Source: Lachnospiraceae bacterium
GTDB lineage: Bacteria > Bacillota > Clostridia > Lachnospirales > Lachnospiraceae
Assembly (NCBI GenBank): GCA_026169045.1
Contig: JAPFDH010000088.1
Coordinates: forward strand, 1 to 48,232
Direction of reading: 5' to 3'
DNA: 48,232 nucleotides
The position numbers and the translations under genes are program-made. Position 1 is the first letter of the stretch; each line of letters starts with the position of its first letter. The notes beneath the pieces are model-generated. The model made no database searches, was not told the origin of the DNA, and saw only the letters and a list, made by a program, of their open reading frames with translations. This document shows positions 1-8,983 of the stretch, in pieces.

Positions 1-54
1 GAAGATGATTTATTTGCCGATGAGGCTGGTGTAGAAGGTTTTTACATCTTCTAA
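1..54 (+). CDS. 3' end of an unidentified protein (partial)
   Basis: An open frame enters from the left edge and ends at a TAA at 52-54. The visible C-terminus is 17 residues, acidic then hydrophobic, ending GVEGFYIF. A good rho-independent terminator follows at 76-105 on the same strand, which supports a real gene end rather than chance. Too little is present to name a family. It converges with the tRNA array read from the other strand. Confidence 0.45.
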   Translation, partial: EDDLFADEAGVEGFYIF

Positions 55-75
55 CCGGTATCATCTTATTCTTGT

Positions 76-105
76 GCCCGACTTTGTGCGGGCTCTTTTC
101 ATTTA
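76..105 (+). terminator. Rho-independent terminator after the left-edge gene
   Basis: The arms GCCCG (76-80) and CGGGC (89-93) flank an 8-nt loop and are followed by a T-rich run (94-105). It lies 21 nt after the stop codon of the partial gene. Confidence 0.55.
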
Positions 106-137
106 TAGTTTCAATAAAAATCGAACTTTCCTATAAA

Positions 138-166
138 GCAAAAAAAGTACCGTTTTACGGTACTTT
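138..166 (-). terminator. Terminator of the tRNA array
   Basis: A perfect 9-bp hairpin (144-152 with 158-166, 5-nt loop) is followed on the minus strand by seven T (140-146). It begins just after the 3' end of tRNA-Gly(GCC), so it ends the leftward tRNA transcript. Confidence 0.85.
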
Positions 167-172
167 GCAGCA

Positions 173-244
173 AGCGCGAGACGGGATTCGAACCCGCGAC
201 CCTCGCCTTGGCAAGGCGATACTCCACCACTGAGCCACTCGCGC
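173..244 (-). tRNA. tRNA-Gly (anticodon GCC)
   Basis: A 72-nt cloverleaf read on the minus strand. The acceptor arms GCGCGAG/CTCGCGC pair perfectly, the anticodon loop is TTGCCAA and the T-loop is TTCGAAT. The 3' CCA is not encoded, so it must be added enzymatically. It is the last gene of the five-tRNA transcript. Confidence 0.97.
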
Positions 245-248
245 ACAG

Positions 249-319
249 AGCAGGTGATGGGAATCGAACCCACGTATCTAGCTTGGAAGGCTAGTGTTCT
301 ACCATTGAACTACACCTGC
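249..319 (-). tRNA. tRNA-Gly (anticodon TCC)
   Basis: A 71-nt cloverleaf with acceptor GCAGGTG/CACCTGC, anticodon stem CTAGC/GCTAG, loop CTTCCAA and T-loop TTCGATT. CCA is not encoded. It lies 4 nt upstream (in transcript order) of tRNA-Gly(GCC), so the two glycine isoacceptors are adjacent. Confidence 0.97.
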
Positions 320-344
320 TTATTTTCTAAGGAGTTTCCTCCAA

Positions 345-417
<73 letters not shown>

Positions 418-440
418 AATCATCAGAAAAACTGTTTTAA

Positions 441-526
441 TGCTGGTGACCGGAATCGAACCGGTACGGGGGTTAAATCCCGCAGGATTTTAAGTCCTGT
501 GCGTCTGCCAGTTCCGCCACACCAGC
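441..526 (-). tRNA. tRNA-Leu (anticodon TAA)
   Basis: An 86-nt class II tRNA with a long variable arm. The acceptor is GCTGGTG/CACCAGC with discriminator A, and the anticodon stem CAGGA/TCCTG encloses a loop with TAA. CCA is not encoded. It is the second gene of the array. Confidence 0.96.
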
Positions 527-563
527 AAAACATTTTCTGATACAGAAGATTTTCATCTTCAAC

Positions 564-645
564 TGGATGGAGGTGGATTCGAACCACCGAAGCAATTTGC
601 AGCAGATTTACAGTCTGTCCCCTTTGGCCACTCGGGAATCCATCC
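564..645 (-). tRNA. tRNA-Tyr (anticodon GTA)
   Basis: An 82-nt class II tRNA with acceptor GGATGGA/TCCATCC, anticodon loop CTGTAAA (GTA) and a long variable arm. CCA is not encoded. It is the first gene of the leftward array, about 20 nt after a strong promoter. Its cognate synthetase gene (13622-14833) is in this window. Confidence 0.96.
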
Positions 646-666
646 ATGTCGTTCCGACGTTTATAA

Positions 667-695
667 ACTATACCATACTTTTTTTTCGATTGCAA
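667..695 (-). promoter_or_regulatory. Sigma-A promoter of the tRNA array
   Basis: On the minus strand TTGCAA (690-695), a 17-nt spacer and TATAGT (667-672). The expected start near 660 puts the first tRNA (5' end 645) about 15 nt downstream. An A/T-rich stretch lies upstream of the -35, as expected of a stable-RNA UP-like element. Confidence 0.7.
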
Positions 696-750
696 GTATT
701 TTTTTAATTTTTTTTCGGTAACGGTTCAGCCGTATACCCTTTTTTGGATA

Positions 751-2802
751 TTAACGATTATCCCACAGGTATACAGCTGCCGATATCGGATCCATAGAAA
801 GATTCAGATAACCATCCTTCACTGTTTCCCAGACTCTTCCCACATTATAGCCTGCTTGTGTTGTCTTCATTACCCGAGCCATTTCTGCTTCCAAAGGCAC
901 TTCTATTTCCCATACCGGGATGGAAACATTTCTATATTCTGCCTTATTATTTACTATAATAACTGCCTTTGTCTCCTTTGTAAAACGTCCATATACAATA
1001 AGATGTTCTCCCGATATCAAAGGCTTTAATGAGCCGTTTTTCAAACATGGAATGGTTTTATGAAGAGTGATCATATATCTGTGAAATTCAATCAGTTCCC
1101 AGTCTTCCTTTCCCCAAGGATAAGTCCGCCGGTTATCTGGATCCGTCCATCCCACCTGCCCGGCTTCATCCCCATAATAAATCGTCGGTGCTCCCGGCCA
1201 AGTGAGCTGAATGACAACTCCTTCACGAAAAACCCCTTTATTAATATTCTCCCCGGCAGCCTCGGGACCCTTTGTTACTGTTCGCCCAATCATACGATTG
1301 GTACGGGTTAAAAACCTGGAGTGATCATGATTAGACAGTTCATTCATGGCCACTTCCAGAGAAGCATGTTGAAACTTACTCATATTATAGGCCATGGTTC
1401 GGAAAAACCAATCTCCGTTCCCATAAAGTTGTTGGTTCGATTCATCGCTATGCTTTTCCATACCTGTCAGGAACCAGGTAATGGGTTCCATAAATGCATC
1501 GTAGTTCATGACCGTATCCCATTGATCTCCCCGCATCCATGAACTGGGATCGCCATAATGCTCTGCCAAAATCAATGCATCCGGATTGGCTCTTTTGACT
1601 GTTTTACGAAAATCCTGCCAGAACTTGTGATTATACTCATTGCTTCTTCCCAGATCCGCTGCCACATCCAAACGCCAGCCGTCCACACAATAAGGAGGAG
1701 ACACCCATTTTTCGGCAATATGCATCACATAATCATGAAGTTCATCCGAATCCTCATAATTCAGCTTAGGAAGCGTCTCATGCCCCCACCAGCCATCATA
1801 ATCAGCATTATAAGGCCATTTATTTCTTCGAAACCGGAAAAAGCTTCTATATGGGCTATCTTCCGAAATATAAGCTCCCGGCTCATATCCCTTTTGTTTC
1901 TCATAAATCCGTTCCCGATCCATCCATTTATTAAATGAGCCACAGTGATTAAACACACCATCCAAAATAACTCTCATTCCTTTTTCATGGATTTTCTGTA
2001 CAAGATGGGCAAAATACGCATTACTGGACTCCAGATTTTCCTTTTTTGTTACTCTTGCAATATATCGGGTAGCCGCCTGGTTATTAAAATTATCCTCTTT
2101 CATCAGGTCACCGTCATCTTCACAGATGACAGCAAAATGCGGATCAATATAATCATAATCCTGTATATCATATTTATGATTCGACGGCGATACAAACAAT
2201 GGATTAAAGTAAATCACATCCACTCCGAGTTCTTTCAGATAATCCAATTTTTCCTCTACTCCCTGAAGATCTCCCCCATAAAAGCAACGCACATCCAGGG
2301 CATCCGGATATTTTTCCCAATCTTTCACCGCCACCGTATGTCCGCCAATATACGCATATTCCCGATCCAACGGATCATTTTCTTTTGATCCATTTCGAAA
2401 ACGATCCACAAAAATCTGATAAAATACCGCTCCCTTCGCCCATTCAGGCGTATGGAATCCGGGAGTAATACAAAAACTATAGGCTTCCTGAATATCTGTG
2501 GTACATCCCAACTTATTATAATAGCAAAGCTCTTTTCCTCTGCTGATTTCGAAGTAATAGTGAATGGCATCTTCCCTCAGACAAATAATCCCCTCATAAT
2601 AATCAAATTCCCCTTCACTTTTCCGCTTCTCCATTTTTGTCTCTGTCGTGCCACATATCAAATATACTTGGTCAGCATTATCACGAGCCGTCCGAAAACG
2701 AATCGTTACTCTTTCATTATAATCCGGTTCCGGCGGTATTCTGTATTCTGACGTCTCATCACAAAAGAGCGCTTGTCGATCCAAATGTAACCGCACCTTC
2801 AT
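751..2802 (-). CDS. GH13 alpha-glycosidase (neopullulanase/cyclomaltodextrinase type)
   Basis: A 683-aa protein with a CBM34-like N-terminal beta domain (about 1-115) and a GH13 catalytic barrel. The family signatures are all present: FNPLF near 200, DGVFNH near 281, GWRLDVA near 375 (nucleophile Asp379), LAEHYGD with acid/base Glu414, and NHDHSRF with the third acid Asp493. It should hydrolyse alpha-1,4 (and possibly alpha-1,6) bonds in maltodextrin, pullulan or cyclodextrin. There is no signal peptide, so it is probably cytoplasmic, acting on imported oligosaccharides. The ATG at 2802 follows a GGGGAG ribosome site. It is monocistronic with its own promoter at 2886-2914. Exact specificity within the subfamily is not resolved. 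Confidence 0.9.
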   Translation of the reverse strand: MKVRLHLDRQALFCDETSEYRIPPEPDYNERVTIRFRTARDNADQVYLICGTTETKMEKRKSEGEFDYYEGIICLREDAIHYYFEISRGKELCYYNKLGCTTDIQEAYSFCITPGFHTPEWAKGAVFYQIFVDRFRNGSKENDPLDREYAYIGGHTVAVKDWEKYPDALDVRCFYGGDLQGVEEKLDYLKELGVDVIYFNPLFVSPSNHKYDIQDYDYIDPHFAVICEDDGDLMKEDNFNNQAATRYIARVTKKENLESSNAYFAHLVQKIHEKGMRVILDGVFNHCGSFNKWMDRERIYEKQKGYEPGAYISEDSPYRSFFRFRRNKWPYNADYDGWWGHETLPKLNYEDSDELHDYVMHIAEKWVSPPYCVDGWRLDVAADLGRSNEYNHKFWQDFRKTVKRANPDALILAEHYGDPSSWMRGDQWDTVMNYDAFMEPITWFLTGMEKHSDESNQQLYGNGDWFFRTMAYNMSKFQHASLEVAMNELSNHDHSRFLTRTNRMIGRTVTKGPEAAGENINKGVFREGVVIQLTWPGAPTIYYGDEAGQVGWTDPDNRRTYPWGKEDWELIEFHRYMITLHKTIPCLKNGSLKPLISGEHLIVYGRFTKETKAVIIVNNKAEYRNVSIPVWEIEVPLEAEMARVMKTTQAGYNVGRVWETVKDGYLNLSMDPISAAVYLWDNR

Positions 2803-2885
2803 AACAATTGCTCCCCTATTTTATATTTTTATGCCTGTCCTCATATTCTTAAAAACAGAACAGTATGTTTCTCTGTCTCCATTTT

Positions 2886-2914
2886 ATTATATCCGTTTCA
2901 ATAGTACAACCCAA
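2886..2914 (-). promoter_or_regulatory. Sigma-A promoter of the GH13 gene
   Basis: On the minus strand TTGGGT (2909-2914), a 17-nt spacer and a perfect TATAAT (2886-2891). It lies between the ftsH terminator and the GH13 start codon, giving a leader of roughly 80 nt. A second, -35-less candidate (TGC-TATACT near 3050) lies upstream of the terminator and is less convincing. Confidence 0.6.
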
Positions 2915-2950
2915 TTCTGTATTTCTTTTTGTTTTCCCATTTTAGGCAGA

Positions 2951-2982
2951 GAAAAGGACGGCATTCGCAGGCCGTCCTTTTC
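2951..2982 (-). terminator. Terminator after ftsH
   Basis: A perfect 12-bp hairpin, GAAAAGGACGGC (2951-2962) with its complement at 2971-2982 and an 8-nt loop, with T-rich tails on both strands. It lies 150 nt after the ftsH stop. The rest of the gap 2803-3131 holds only the GH13 promoter and AT-rich sequence. Confidence 0.7.
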
Positions 2983-3131
2983 TGGAGAAGGTATTTCATT
3001 TCTTATGGGGTGTAGCAAAAAACTATACAATGTATTGGGGGTTTACGCATATTAGTATAGCATTTCTCATCCAATAAGTGTGCACAAATTTTATTTTTTT
3101 TTTATTTTTCTTTTGTGCAATAACGATCGTA

Positions 3132-4961
3132 TTATTTTTCTGTCTCCCCATTCATTTGAAACATTGCTTCAAATTCTTCCGTTCCGATCTTTTCCTTTTG
3201 TATAAGGACATTTGCACACGTATGAAGGACATCCATATGTTCTTCAATCAAATGATGTGCTTTTTTATAACATTCATCGATGATTCTCTTAACTTCTTCA
3301 TCAATTGTTGTAGCTATTGTTTCGCCATAACTTCTTGTATGCGCCAGATCTCTTCCAATGAAAACTTCACCATCGTTATCTTCATAATTAATAAGACCAA
3401 TGCGATCTGACATTCCATATTTCGTCACCATAGCACGAGCAATCTGTGTCGCCTGCTTGATATCCTGGGATGCCCCGGTTGTAATATCATTAAAAATCAA
3501 TTCTTCCGCCACACGTCCTCCCAAAGAAACAATGATATTCTGAATCATTTTTCCCTTTGTATCAAACATCTCATCGGCTTCCGGCAAAGGCATCGTGTAT
3601 CCTGCTGCCCCCATTCCCGTCGGAATAATAGAAATGGTATGAACAGGTCCTACATCCGGTAAAAGATGGAACAGAATTGCATGACCGGTTTCATGATATG
3701 CTGTAATCTTTTTCTCTTTTTCTGAAATCACTTTGGAACGCTTTTCCGCACCAATTCCTACCTTAATAAATGCCTGATCCACATCCGATTGTGAAATATA
3801 AGCTTCCCCTTTTCTGGCAGCTGAAATAGCGGATTCATTTAACAGATTTTCCAAATCCGCACCGGTAAAACCGGCTGTCGTCTGAGCGACTCTATGAAGA
3901 TCCACATCATCACCAATGGATTTATTTTTCGCATGGACTTTAAGAATTTCTTCTCTTCCCTTAATATCAGGACGGCCTACGCCCACTTTTCTGTCAAAAC
4001 GCCCCGGTCGCAAAATAGCGGGATCCAAAATATCGACACGATTCGTCGCAGACATAACAATGATACCTTCATTGACTCCAAAACCATCCATCTCTACCAA
4101 AAGCTGATTCAAGGTTTGTTCTCTTTCATCATGGCCACCGCCCATACCGGTTCCTCTGCGCCGCGCCACAGCATCAATTTCATCGATAAATACAATACAC
4201 GGAGCGTTACGCTTTGCCTGTTCAAAAAGATCTCTTACACGGGAAGCACCGACTCCCACAAACATTTCCACAAAATCGGAACCGGAAATACTGAAAAATG
4301 GAACTCCGGCTTCTCCGGCTACCGCTTTGGCAAGTAATGTTTTTCCTGTTCCCGGCGGTCCCACAAGCAAAATTCCTTTTGGAATTCTGGCACCTAAATC
4401 CGTATATTTTTTCGGATTTTTCAAAAAGTCCACTACTTCTGCCAACTCTTCCTTTTCTTCTTCCAGGCCCGCCACCTGTTTAAATGTAACCGGATTTTTC
4501 CTGCTGTCAGCCATAGTTGCACGGCTTTTCCCAAAATTAGCCATAGGGTTTGAACCACCGCCTGCTGCCGCCCGATTATTCATCATCATAAAGATTAAGA
4601 AGAAACCTCCAAATAACAAGAACATCGGAAGGATTGTAGTCATCAGATAACTTTCCCTCGGCACATCCTGCAATGTTATATTGACATCATGTTCCAAAAG
4701 ATATTGCTGTTCTTTTGAGACATCTGCCACATTGACCGTATGCTGCTTTCCATCTACGGTATACGTAATGCTTCCCGTAGGTGCTTCTTTGTTTTGATGG
4801 ATCACAGCTGCGGTAACGTTACCGTTTGACACATCATTCAAATAACTTGAGTATGAGTAATTCCCTCCCGAAAACAGGCTGCTTTGCATCAACATGGACG
4901 CAATGATGATCACAACCAGAATCAGCATAAAAAAACTCATTCCGCTGTTTTTTCTTTCCAC
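3132..4961 (-). CDS. ftsH: ATP-dependent zinc metalloprotease FtsH
   Basis: A 609-aa membrane AAA+ protease that degrades misfolded and regulatory membrane proteins. Two membrane helices (about 8-28 and 105-127) flank a small extracytoplasmic domain. Then come Walker A GPPGTGKT (201-208), Walker B with FIDEID, an SRH segment ending RPGRFDR, and the zinc site HETGH (423-427; HEAGH in most relatives). Translation most likely starts at a GTG (4959-4961), 6 nt after AGGAGG. It closes the spoIIE-tilS-hpt-ftsH run, the same order as in Bacillus. In Bacillus FtsH also promotes Spo0A activation, which fits this sporulation context. Confidence 0.97.
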   Translation of the reverse strand: MERKNSGMSFFMLILVVIIIASMLMQSSLFSGGNYSYSSYLNDVSNGNVTAAVIHQNKEAPTGSITYTVDGKQHTVNVADVSKEQQYLLEHDVNITLQDVPRESYLMTTILPMFLLFGGFFLIFMMMNNRAAAGGGSNPMANFGKSRATMADSRKNPVTFKQVAGLEEEKEELAEVVDFLKNPKKYTDLGARIPKGILLVGPPGTGKTLLAKAVAGEAGVPFFSISGSDFVEMFVGVGASRVRDLFEQAKRNAPCIVFIDEIDAVARRRGTGMGGGHDEREQTLNQLLVEMDGFGVNEGIIVMSATNRVDILDPAILRPGRFDRKVGVGRPDIKGREEILKVHAKNKSIGDDVDLHRVAQTTAGFTGADLENLLNESAISAARKGEAYISQSDVDQAFIKVGIGAEKRSKVISEKEKKITAYHETGHAILFHLLPDVGPVHTISIIPTGMGAAGYTMPLPEADEMFDTKGKMIQNIIVSLGGRVAEELIFNDITTGASQDIKQATQIARAMVTKYGMSDRIGLINYEDNDGEVFIGRDLAHTRSYGETIATTIDEEVKRIIDECYKKAHHLIEEHMDVLHTCANVLIQKEKIGTEEFEAMFQMNGETEK

Positions 4962-5011
4962 TGGATACCTCCTGCTATTGTTTCTATAAATTAATATATA
5001 GCTGAATATAA

Positions 5012-5536
5012 TTAAAATTCAACCACACCAATATATGGTAAATTACGGTATTTCTGATCATAATCCAATCCGCATCCCACCACGAACTGATCCGGAATAC
5101 GGAATCCTTCATAATCTACAGTAACTTCTTTTTTAACTCTGCGCTCCGGTTTATTTAAAAGTGTACACAGACGGACACTGTTTGGATTTCTCTGTCCTAA
5201 AAACTCTTTCAAATAACTTAACGTAAATCCGGAATCAATGATATCTTCCACGATGATAACATCTTTTCCTTCAATCGGTAAATCCAAATCTTTTATAATT
5301 TTCACTTTACCACTGGACTCGGTTCCGCTGCCATAACTGGAAACAGACATAAAATCCATGGTTACCGGCACAGTAATTCTTTTTGCCAATTCACATGTAA
5401 AAAATACTGCTCCTTTCAGTATTCCAATAATTGTAAGCTCACGTCCTTCATAATCGCGGTTAATCTGTTGCGCAATCTCTTCTACCTTTTTCAACACTTC
5501 TTCTTCCGATAACAGTACACGTATTGTCTCAGCCAT
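5012..5536 (-). CDS. hpt: Hypoxanthine phosphoribosyltransferase
   Basis: A 174-aa purine salvage enzyme joining hypoxanthine (or guanine) to PRPP to give IMP/GMP. The PRPP-binding signature [10 protein letters not shown] is intact, preceded by a run of hydrophobic residues. Length is normal for the family. It sits 50 nt upstream of ftsH and 84 nt after tilS on the same strand, the classic tilS-hpt-ftsH arrangement. It complements the nucleoside operon at 20388-32942, which releases free hypoxanthine and guanine. Confidence 0.96.
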   Translation of the reverse strand: MAETIRVLLSEEEVLKKVEEIAQQINRDYEGRELTIIGILKGAVFFTCELAKRITVPVTMDFMSVSSYGSGTESSGKVKIIKDLDLPIEGKDVIIVEDIIDSGFTLSYLKEFLGQRNPNSVRLCTLLNKPERRVKKEVTVDYEGFRIPDQFVVGCGLDYDQKYRNLPYIGVVEF

Positions 5537-5620
5537 CTTTCGTTACTCCTTTTTTCATCTTTCACTCATTATTGGGCATTCCCATTGATCTCTGCAGAAT
5601 TCATTTTTCCTTCTGCACCC

Positions 5621-6979
5621 TTACAGATCATCTTTCTGTATTGTAATCTGCAGGATTTTTTCTGTTTGTTTTGTCACTTTAAATGCTTCTCCTATACGAT
5701 ATCCGACTACCCAGAGAATCTGATTCCCATCGGCAACCAGCGGAACTTTATCCCTCCATTCTCTCGGGATTTTTGCATCAATCATATAATCTTTCAGTTT
5801 CTTATTTCCTCCCTTCACCACACTGATTTTATCTCCGGATATACGGGAACGCAAAGAAACCGTATTTTTGATTGTATCATAGTCAAACCACTTCGTATAG
5901 GTATTTTCCGGGATTTTCTCGTTTTTTTTATATGGAAACACTTCCAATATCATATGACACTTCCCTATTTCCATCTCCGGTGCTTCCATTTTCTCATTGC
6001 ATCTTCCGATTTTTACTTTCTCATATGTTTTTTTCGCATACATATGCTCCGGAAGGTTCACGCTCTTTCCCACCGGCAATTGAAACAACTGTATTACTTC
6101 TTCTACATGAACATAGGAAATATCTTTTTTCCTTCCGCATATTTTTTCCATCACTTGACGAATAACATATTTTTTCAGGGCCGGATGCAATTGTTCAAAT
6201 GCCTGCGATTTTATCTCGATTGTTCCCGCTTTGTCATCTTCCCCATTTTGTTCCAGCCATTTTTCCGCCTCGTTAACAAAATAGTTATCCGCCTCCAGGC
6301 ATAATTTTCCGCAATTTACGATGTGTTCTCTGACCTTTTCTGAAATCTGTTGCTCCAGATAAGGCAATACCGTTAAACGTATTTTATTTCTTGTGTATTC
6401 CTGCACCAGATTTGTCTCATCTGTTACATAGGCAAGATTTTTTTCCAAAAGCCAGTTTTCAATTTGTTTTCTTGTCAAGGAAAGCAACGGACGTATGATC
6501 CTTCCTCTTTTTTCTTCCATTCCGCCCATTCCCCGCAGACCGCTTCCACGTATTAACTGGAACAAAATTGTTTCCGCATTATCATCCAAATGATGTGCAA
6601 CCGCAATTTTATTCGCCCCACACTCCCGTCTAATCCGCTCAAATGTATCATACCTGGCAATCCTTCCCGCTTCTTCCACGGAAAGCCCATTCTCTTTTGC
6701 CAACCGGGGTACATCCACAGTCTCCACTTGGCAGGAAATCCCCAGTTTTTCACATAATTGTTTTACAAAATCGGCATCACGAACCGCTGTCTCCTTACGT
6801 ATGGAATGATTGACATGCACAGCCATAATCGTCAAGTCCCAGCGTATTCTTACTTCGCTTAAAACCGCCAAAAGGCAGACCGAGTCTGCCCCTCCGGATA
6901 CTCCCACTATAATATGATCCCCTTTACAGATCAATTGATTTCTTTTCCAATCTCGCTCCAGCTGTTGTACCAAATCCAT
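5621..6979 (-). CDS. tilS: tRNA(Ile)-lysidine synthase
   Basis: A 452-aa ATP-dependent ligase that converts C34 of the CAU-anticodon tRNA-Ile into lysidine, making it read AUA. The P-loop-like PP-motif GVSGGADS lies near residue 26, followed by the N-type ATPase core. The C-terminal half matches the substrate-binding TilS C domain (KISVVKGGNKKLKDY region). The ATG at 6979 follows AGGAGG. It is essential in most bacteria. It lies 75 nt after spoIIE and before hpt. Confidence 0.95.
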   Translation of the reverse strand: MDLVQQLERDWKRNQLICKGDHIIVGVSGGADSVCLLAVLSEVRIRWDLTIMAVHVNHSIRKETAVRDADFVKQLCEKLGISCQVETVDVPRLAKENGLSVEEAGRIARYDTFERIRRECGANKIAVAHHLDDNAETILFQLIRGSGLRGMGGMEEKRGRIIRPLLSLTRKQIENWLLEKNLAYVTDETNLVQEYTRNKIRLTVLPYLEQQISEKVREHIVNCGKLCLEADNYFVNEAEKWLEQNGEDDKAGTIEIKSQAFEQLHPALKKYVIRQVMEKICGRKKDISYVHVEEVIQLFQLPVGKSVNLPEHMYAKKTYEKVKIGRCNEKMEAPEMEIGKCHMILEVFPYKKNEKIPENTYTKWFDYDTIKNTVSLRSRISGDKISVVKGGNKKLKDYMIDAKIPREWRDKVPLVADGNQILWVVGYRIGEAFKVTKQTEKILQITIQKDDL

Positions 6980-7054
6980 ATCCGGCTTCCTCCTGCCGCA
7001 TTTCCCAATATTTATTCTTTCGTTGCTGCAAAATCTTTGAATACAGTAACTATA

Positions 7055-8665
7055 TCACTTCTTCCACATCCCTGCAACAAGTACGGTCATATCATCCCTC
7101 GCTTCCCCTTGTTCCAAAGCGTAGTCCAAAATTTTTCGTGCCAGTTCTTTTGGATTTTTTTCAGACAATCCAAGACAAAAAGCTTTCATGATTCCCTCTT
7201 TATCCATTCCAGGCATGGCTTCCAATACCCCATCTGTCATCATAATAATCAAATCCCCATCTTTCAGACGATACATACTTTCCGCCGGCTGTGTTTCCTT
7301 TAATACTCCTATAGGAAGAGATTCGGATTGCAGCAATTCCATTTCCTCGCCTTTGCGTATAAAAGTCACTGCGGCCCCTGACTTCGTAAAATCACATAAT
7401 CCTGTATACAAATCCGCCACAGCCATATCCATAGTAAGGGGATGATGTACATCCCGCATCACCAGGGCTTGATTCACGAGACGCACTACGGTTCTTGGCT
7501 GAAATCCCGCCATAATCAATTGTTCCGCCAGCTCAATTGCCTTGGAACTCTCAAAAAAAGCATTTTGTCCGGATCCCATTCCATCACACAGGCTCAGCAA
7601 CACTTTTCCTCCCGGTATTTCCATGTAAGAAAAAGAATCTCCTGAAATAGATTCTTCCCCTTTTACACATCGCGCAACTCCATGCAGCATATGATACGTC
7701 GTTTCTTCTTCAAGACGAACCATTCTGGGTATGGCCGAAATAACATTTACTCCATCTGCCGCCGGACACAACGTTCTTCCCACCACGTCACTCACCGCAT
7801 CCGCCACTTCTTTTACCGTGACACTTCTTCCGTTTTTTACACTAGCCTGTAAAATGACTTCATATTTTTTCTTATCTTCTTCCCAAACTGCGATCTGATC
7901 CGTCTGCACTTTCAATGTTTTCAGTTTCTTTTCCAGATCCTTTTCCATTTTGCAGGTAATATCTACAGTCTTATCCAGCTCTTTTCGGAATCCGCGTAAT
8001 AATTCCGCCACCTCCAGAAACTGATCCTCCATCACTGAACGGTTTTCCAAATAACGAATTTTCCATTCTATATCCTCTCCCATATCTGCCAAATCCTCTC
8101 TTGTTAAATGCATATTGCCAAAAGAACGAGACAATTCAATCAACGCATCCTCCATCTGTTTTAACCGTCTTCCTATACTTCCGTCAAAATCCCCTCTTTG
8201 AGGAGTCACCTCTTTTTTCTGAGTTTCTATTCCCTCCGGCTCACAAATTGATCGTGGCAAAATAAGGAACAATGCTGCCCCTACTACAAAACCGACAAAG
8301 GACTCGGACAGCAGATTGGGCTCGTAAATAACCGCCACGCCCACAGCAGCCACCATATATCCCAAGACACTGGCAATCCTGCCAAGACTTCGAAATACAC
8401 CTGCCATCACACCAATCATACAAAAAATCCCCAGAGATCCCATGGATTTTGTAAATAAGGTTAAGATTATTCCACAGGCAGTTCCGCAAACTGCACCGGC
8501 ACCGGGGCCATATTTATACCCCATAAACAATACCGAAAAGAACAGCAGCATTTCTACAATTGCATATCCGATATTTCCGCTGACCAGCATTTCTGTAACA
8601 AAAATCCCAATTAAAAGCGCTCCTCCCAGACGTCTCCCCCACTCTGACAAATGTTCTCTCTTCAT
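7055..8665 (-). CDS. spoIIE: Stage II sporulation protein E, short form (PP2C phosphatase)
   Basis: A 536-aa protein. SpoIIE dephosphorylates the anti-anti-sigma factor SpoIIAA to switch on sigma-F in the forespore, and also acts at the polar septum. About five membrane helices fill residues 15-140, a coiled region follows, and a PP2C domain spans about 310-535. Metal-binding elements SGDSFS, LCDGMGSG, MMTDGV and RDDMTVL are present. Bacillus SpoIIE is about 827 aa with ten helices, so this protein is much shorter at its N-terminus. The start is supported by an AAGGAGG ribosome site and by a Spo0A-type promoter only 60 nt upstream. It is followed by tilS. Confidence 0.9.
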   Translation of the reverse strand: MKREHLSEWGRRLGGALLIGIFVTEMLVSGNIGYAIVEMLLFFSVLFMGYKYGPGAGAVCGTACGIILTLFTKSMGSLGIFCMIGVMAGVFRSLGRIASVLGYMVAAVGVAVIYEPNLLSESFVGFVVGAALFLILPRSICEPEGIETQKKEVTPQRGDFDGSIGRRLKQMEDALIELSRSFGNMHLTREDLADMGEDIEWKIRYLENRSVMEDQFLEVAELLRGFRKELDKTVDITCKMEKDLEKKLKTLKVQTDQIAVWEEDKKKYEVILQASVKNGRSVTVKEVADAVSDVVGRTLCPAADGVNVISAIPRMVRLEEETTYHMLHGVARCVKGEESISGDSFSYMEIPGGKVLLSLCDGMGSGQNAFFESSKAIELAEQLIMAGFQPRTVVRLVNQALVMRDVHHPLTMDMAVADLYTGLCDFTKSGAAVTFIRKGEEMELLQSESLPIGVLKETQPAESMYRLKDGDLIIMMTDGVLEAMPGMDKEGIMKAFCLGLSEKNPKELARKILDYALEQGEARDDMTVLVAGMWKK

Positions 8666-8725
8666 CCTTTCCCTCCTTATCCGATACTTTTGATCTTTTC
8701 ATTGCTTCCCAGCACGTTCTGTCCC

Positions 8726-8758
8726 ATCATATCGGATCAGCAGCAAAATATTTGTCAA
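8726..8758 (-). promoter_or_regulatory. Spo0A-type promoter of spoIIE (21-bp spacer)
   Basis: On the minus strand a perfect TTGACA (8753-8758), a 21-nt spacer and TATGAT (8726-8731). In Bacillus the Spo0A-activated spoIIE and spoIIG promoters have consensus-like hexamers at the same abnormal 21-22 bp spacing. The -35 is embedded in TTTGACA, one mismatch from the inverted Spo0A box TTCGACA. Predicted start is near 8719, giving a leader of about 54 nt. Confidence 0.7.
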
Positions 8759-8853
8759 AGCACGTACCCCAATTTTCAAAATTCATCGTCCTCTTTTTCT
8801 CATTTTTCCGATTCGAGGAAGATAATACTCTTTAAGAACTTAAACTTCCAACC

Positions 8854-8939
8854 ATGAGACACACGCTTTACCAGTTTCTCACGTTCACGGACAGTCGCCG
8901 TATGTGTATGCAGGCATCTGCGCACGGCTCGTTGTCTAC
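8854..8939. repeat. R1 repeat, copy 1 (86 bp)
   Basis: This copy is about 90% identical (9 differences in 86) to 44697-44782 in the same orientation. The unit opens with a hairpin (TGAGA...TCTCA, partly decayed here), then a second hairpin built from GCCGTATG and its partner CGCACGGC, closed by GACA/TGTC. The right end stops 4 nt before the T-run of the divIC terminator. The gap 8666-8983 holds this repeat, the spoIIE promoter and that terminator. Confidence 0.85.
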
Positions 8940-8943
8940 CCAC

Positions 8944-8981
8944 AAAAAATAACGGGTCTGCATTCATCTGCAAACCCGTTA
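8944..8981 (-). terminator. Terminator of the spoVT-divIC side of the cluster
   Basis: On the minus strand, TAACGGGT and GCA pair with TGC and ACCCGTTA across a small internal loop (8950-8981), followed by six T (8944-8949). It lies directly after the divIC stop and separates the divIC operon from spoIIE. Confidence 0.85.
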
Positions 8982-8983
8982 CC

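Noticed and set aside
718-745. Hairpin GGTAACGG/CCGTATACC followed by CTTTTTT, considered as terminator of the GH13 gene
   Set aside because: The T-run is on the plus strand, the wrong orientation for the leftward GH13 gene. The minus strand has only A-rich sequence after it.
1060-2751. Several plus-strand open frames opposite the GH13 gene
   Set aside because: They lack ribosome sites, have no recognisable domains and lie entirely within a well-supported gene on the other strand.
3040-3060. Extended -10 (TGC-TATACT) on the minus strand as main GH13 promoter
   Set aside because: A strong hairpin terminator at 2951-2982 lies between it and the gene, and a better promoter exists at 2886-2914.
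8722-8740. Shared 11-mer ATATCGGATCA with the right end of R2 at 18221-18231
   Set aside because: The match is short, does not extend into the element, and here overlaps the spoIIE -10; chance is sufficient.
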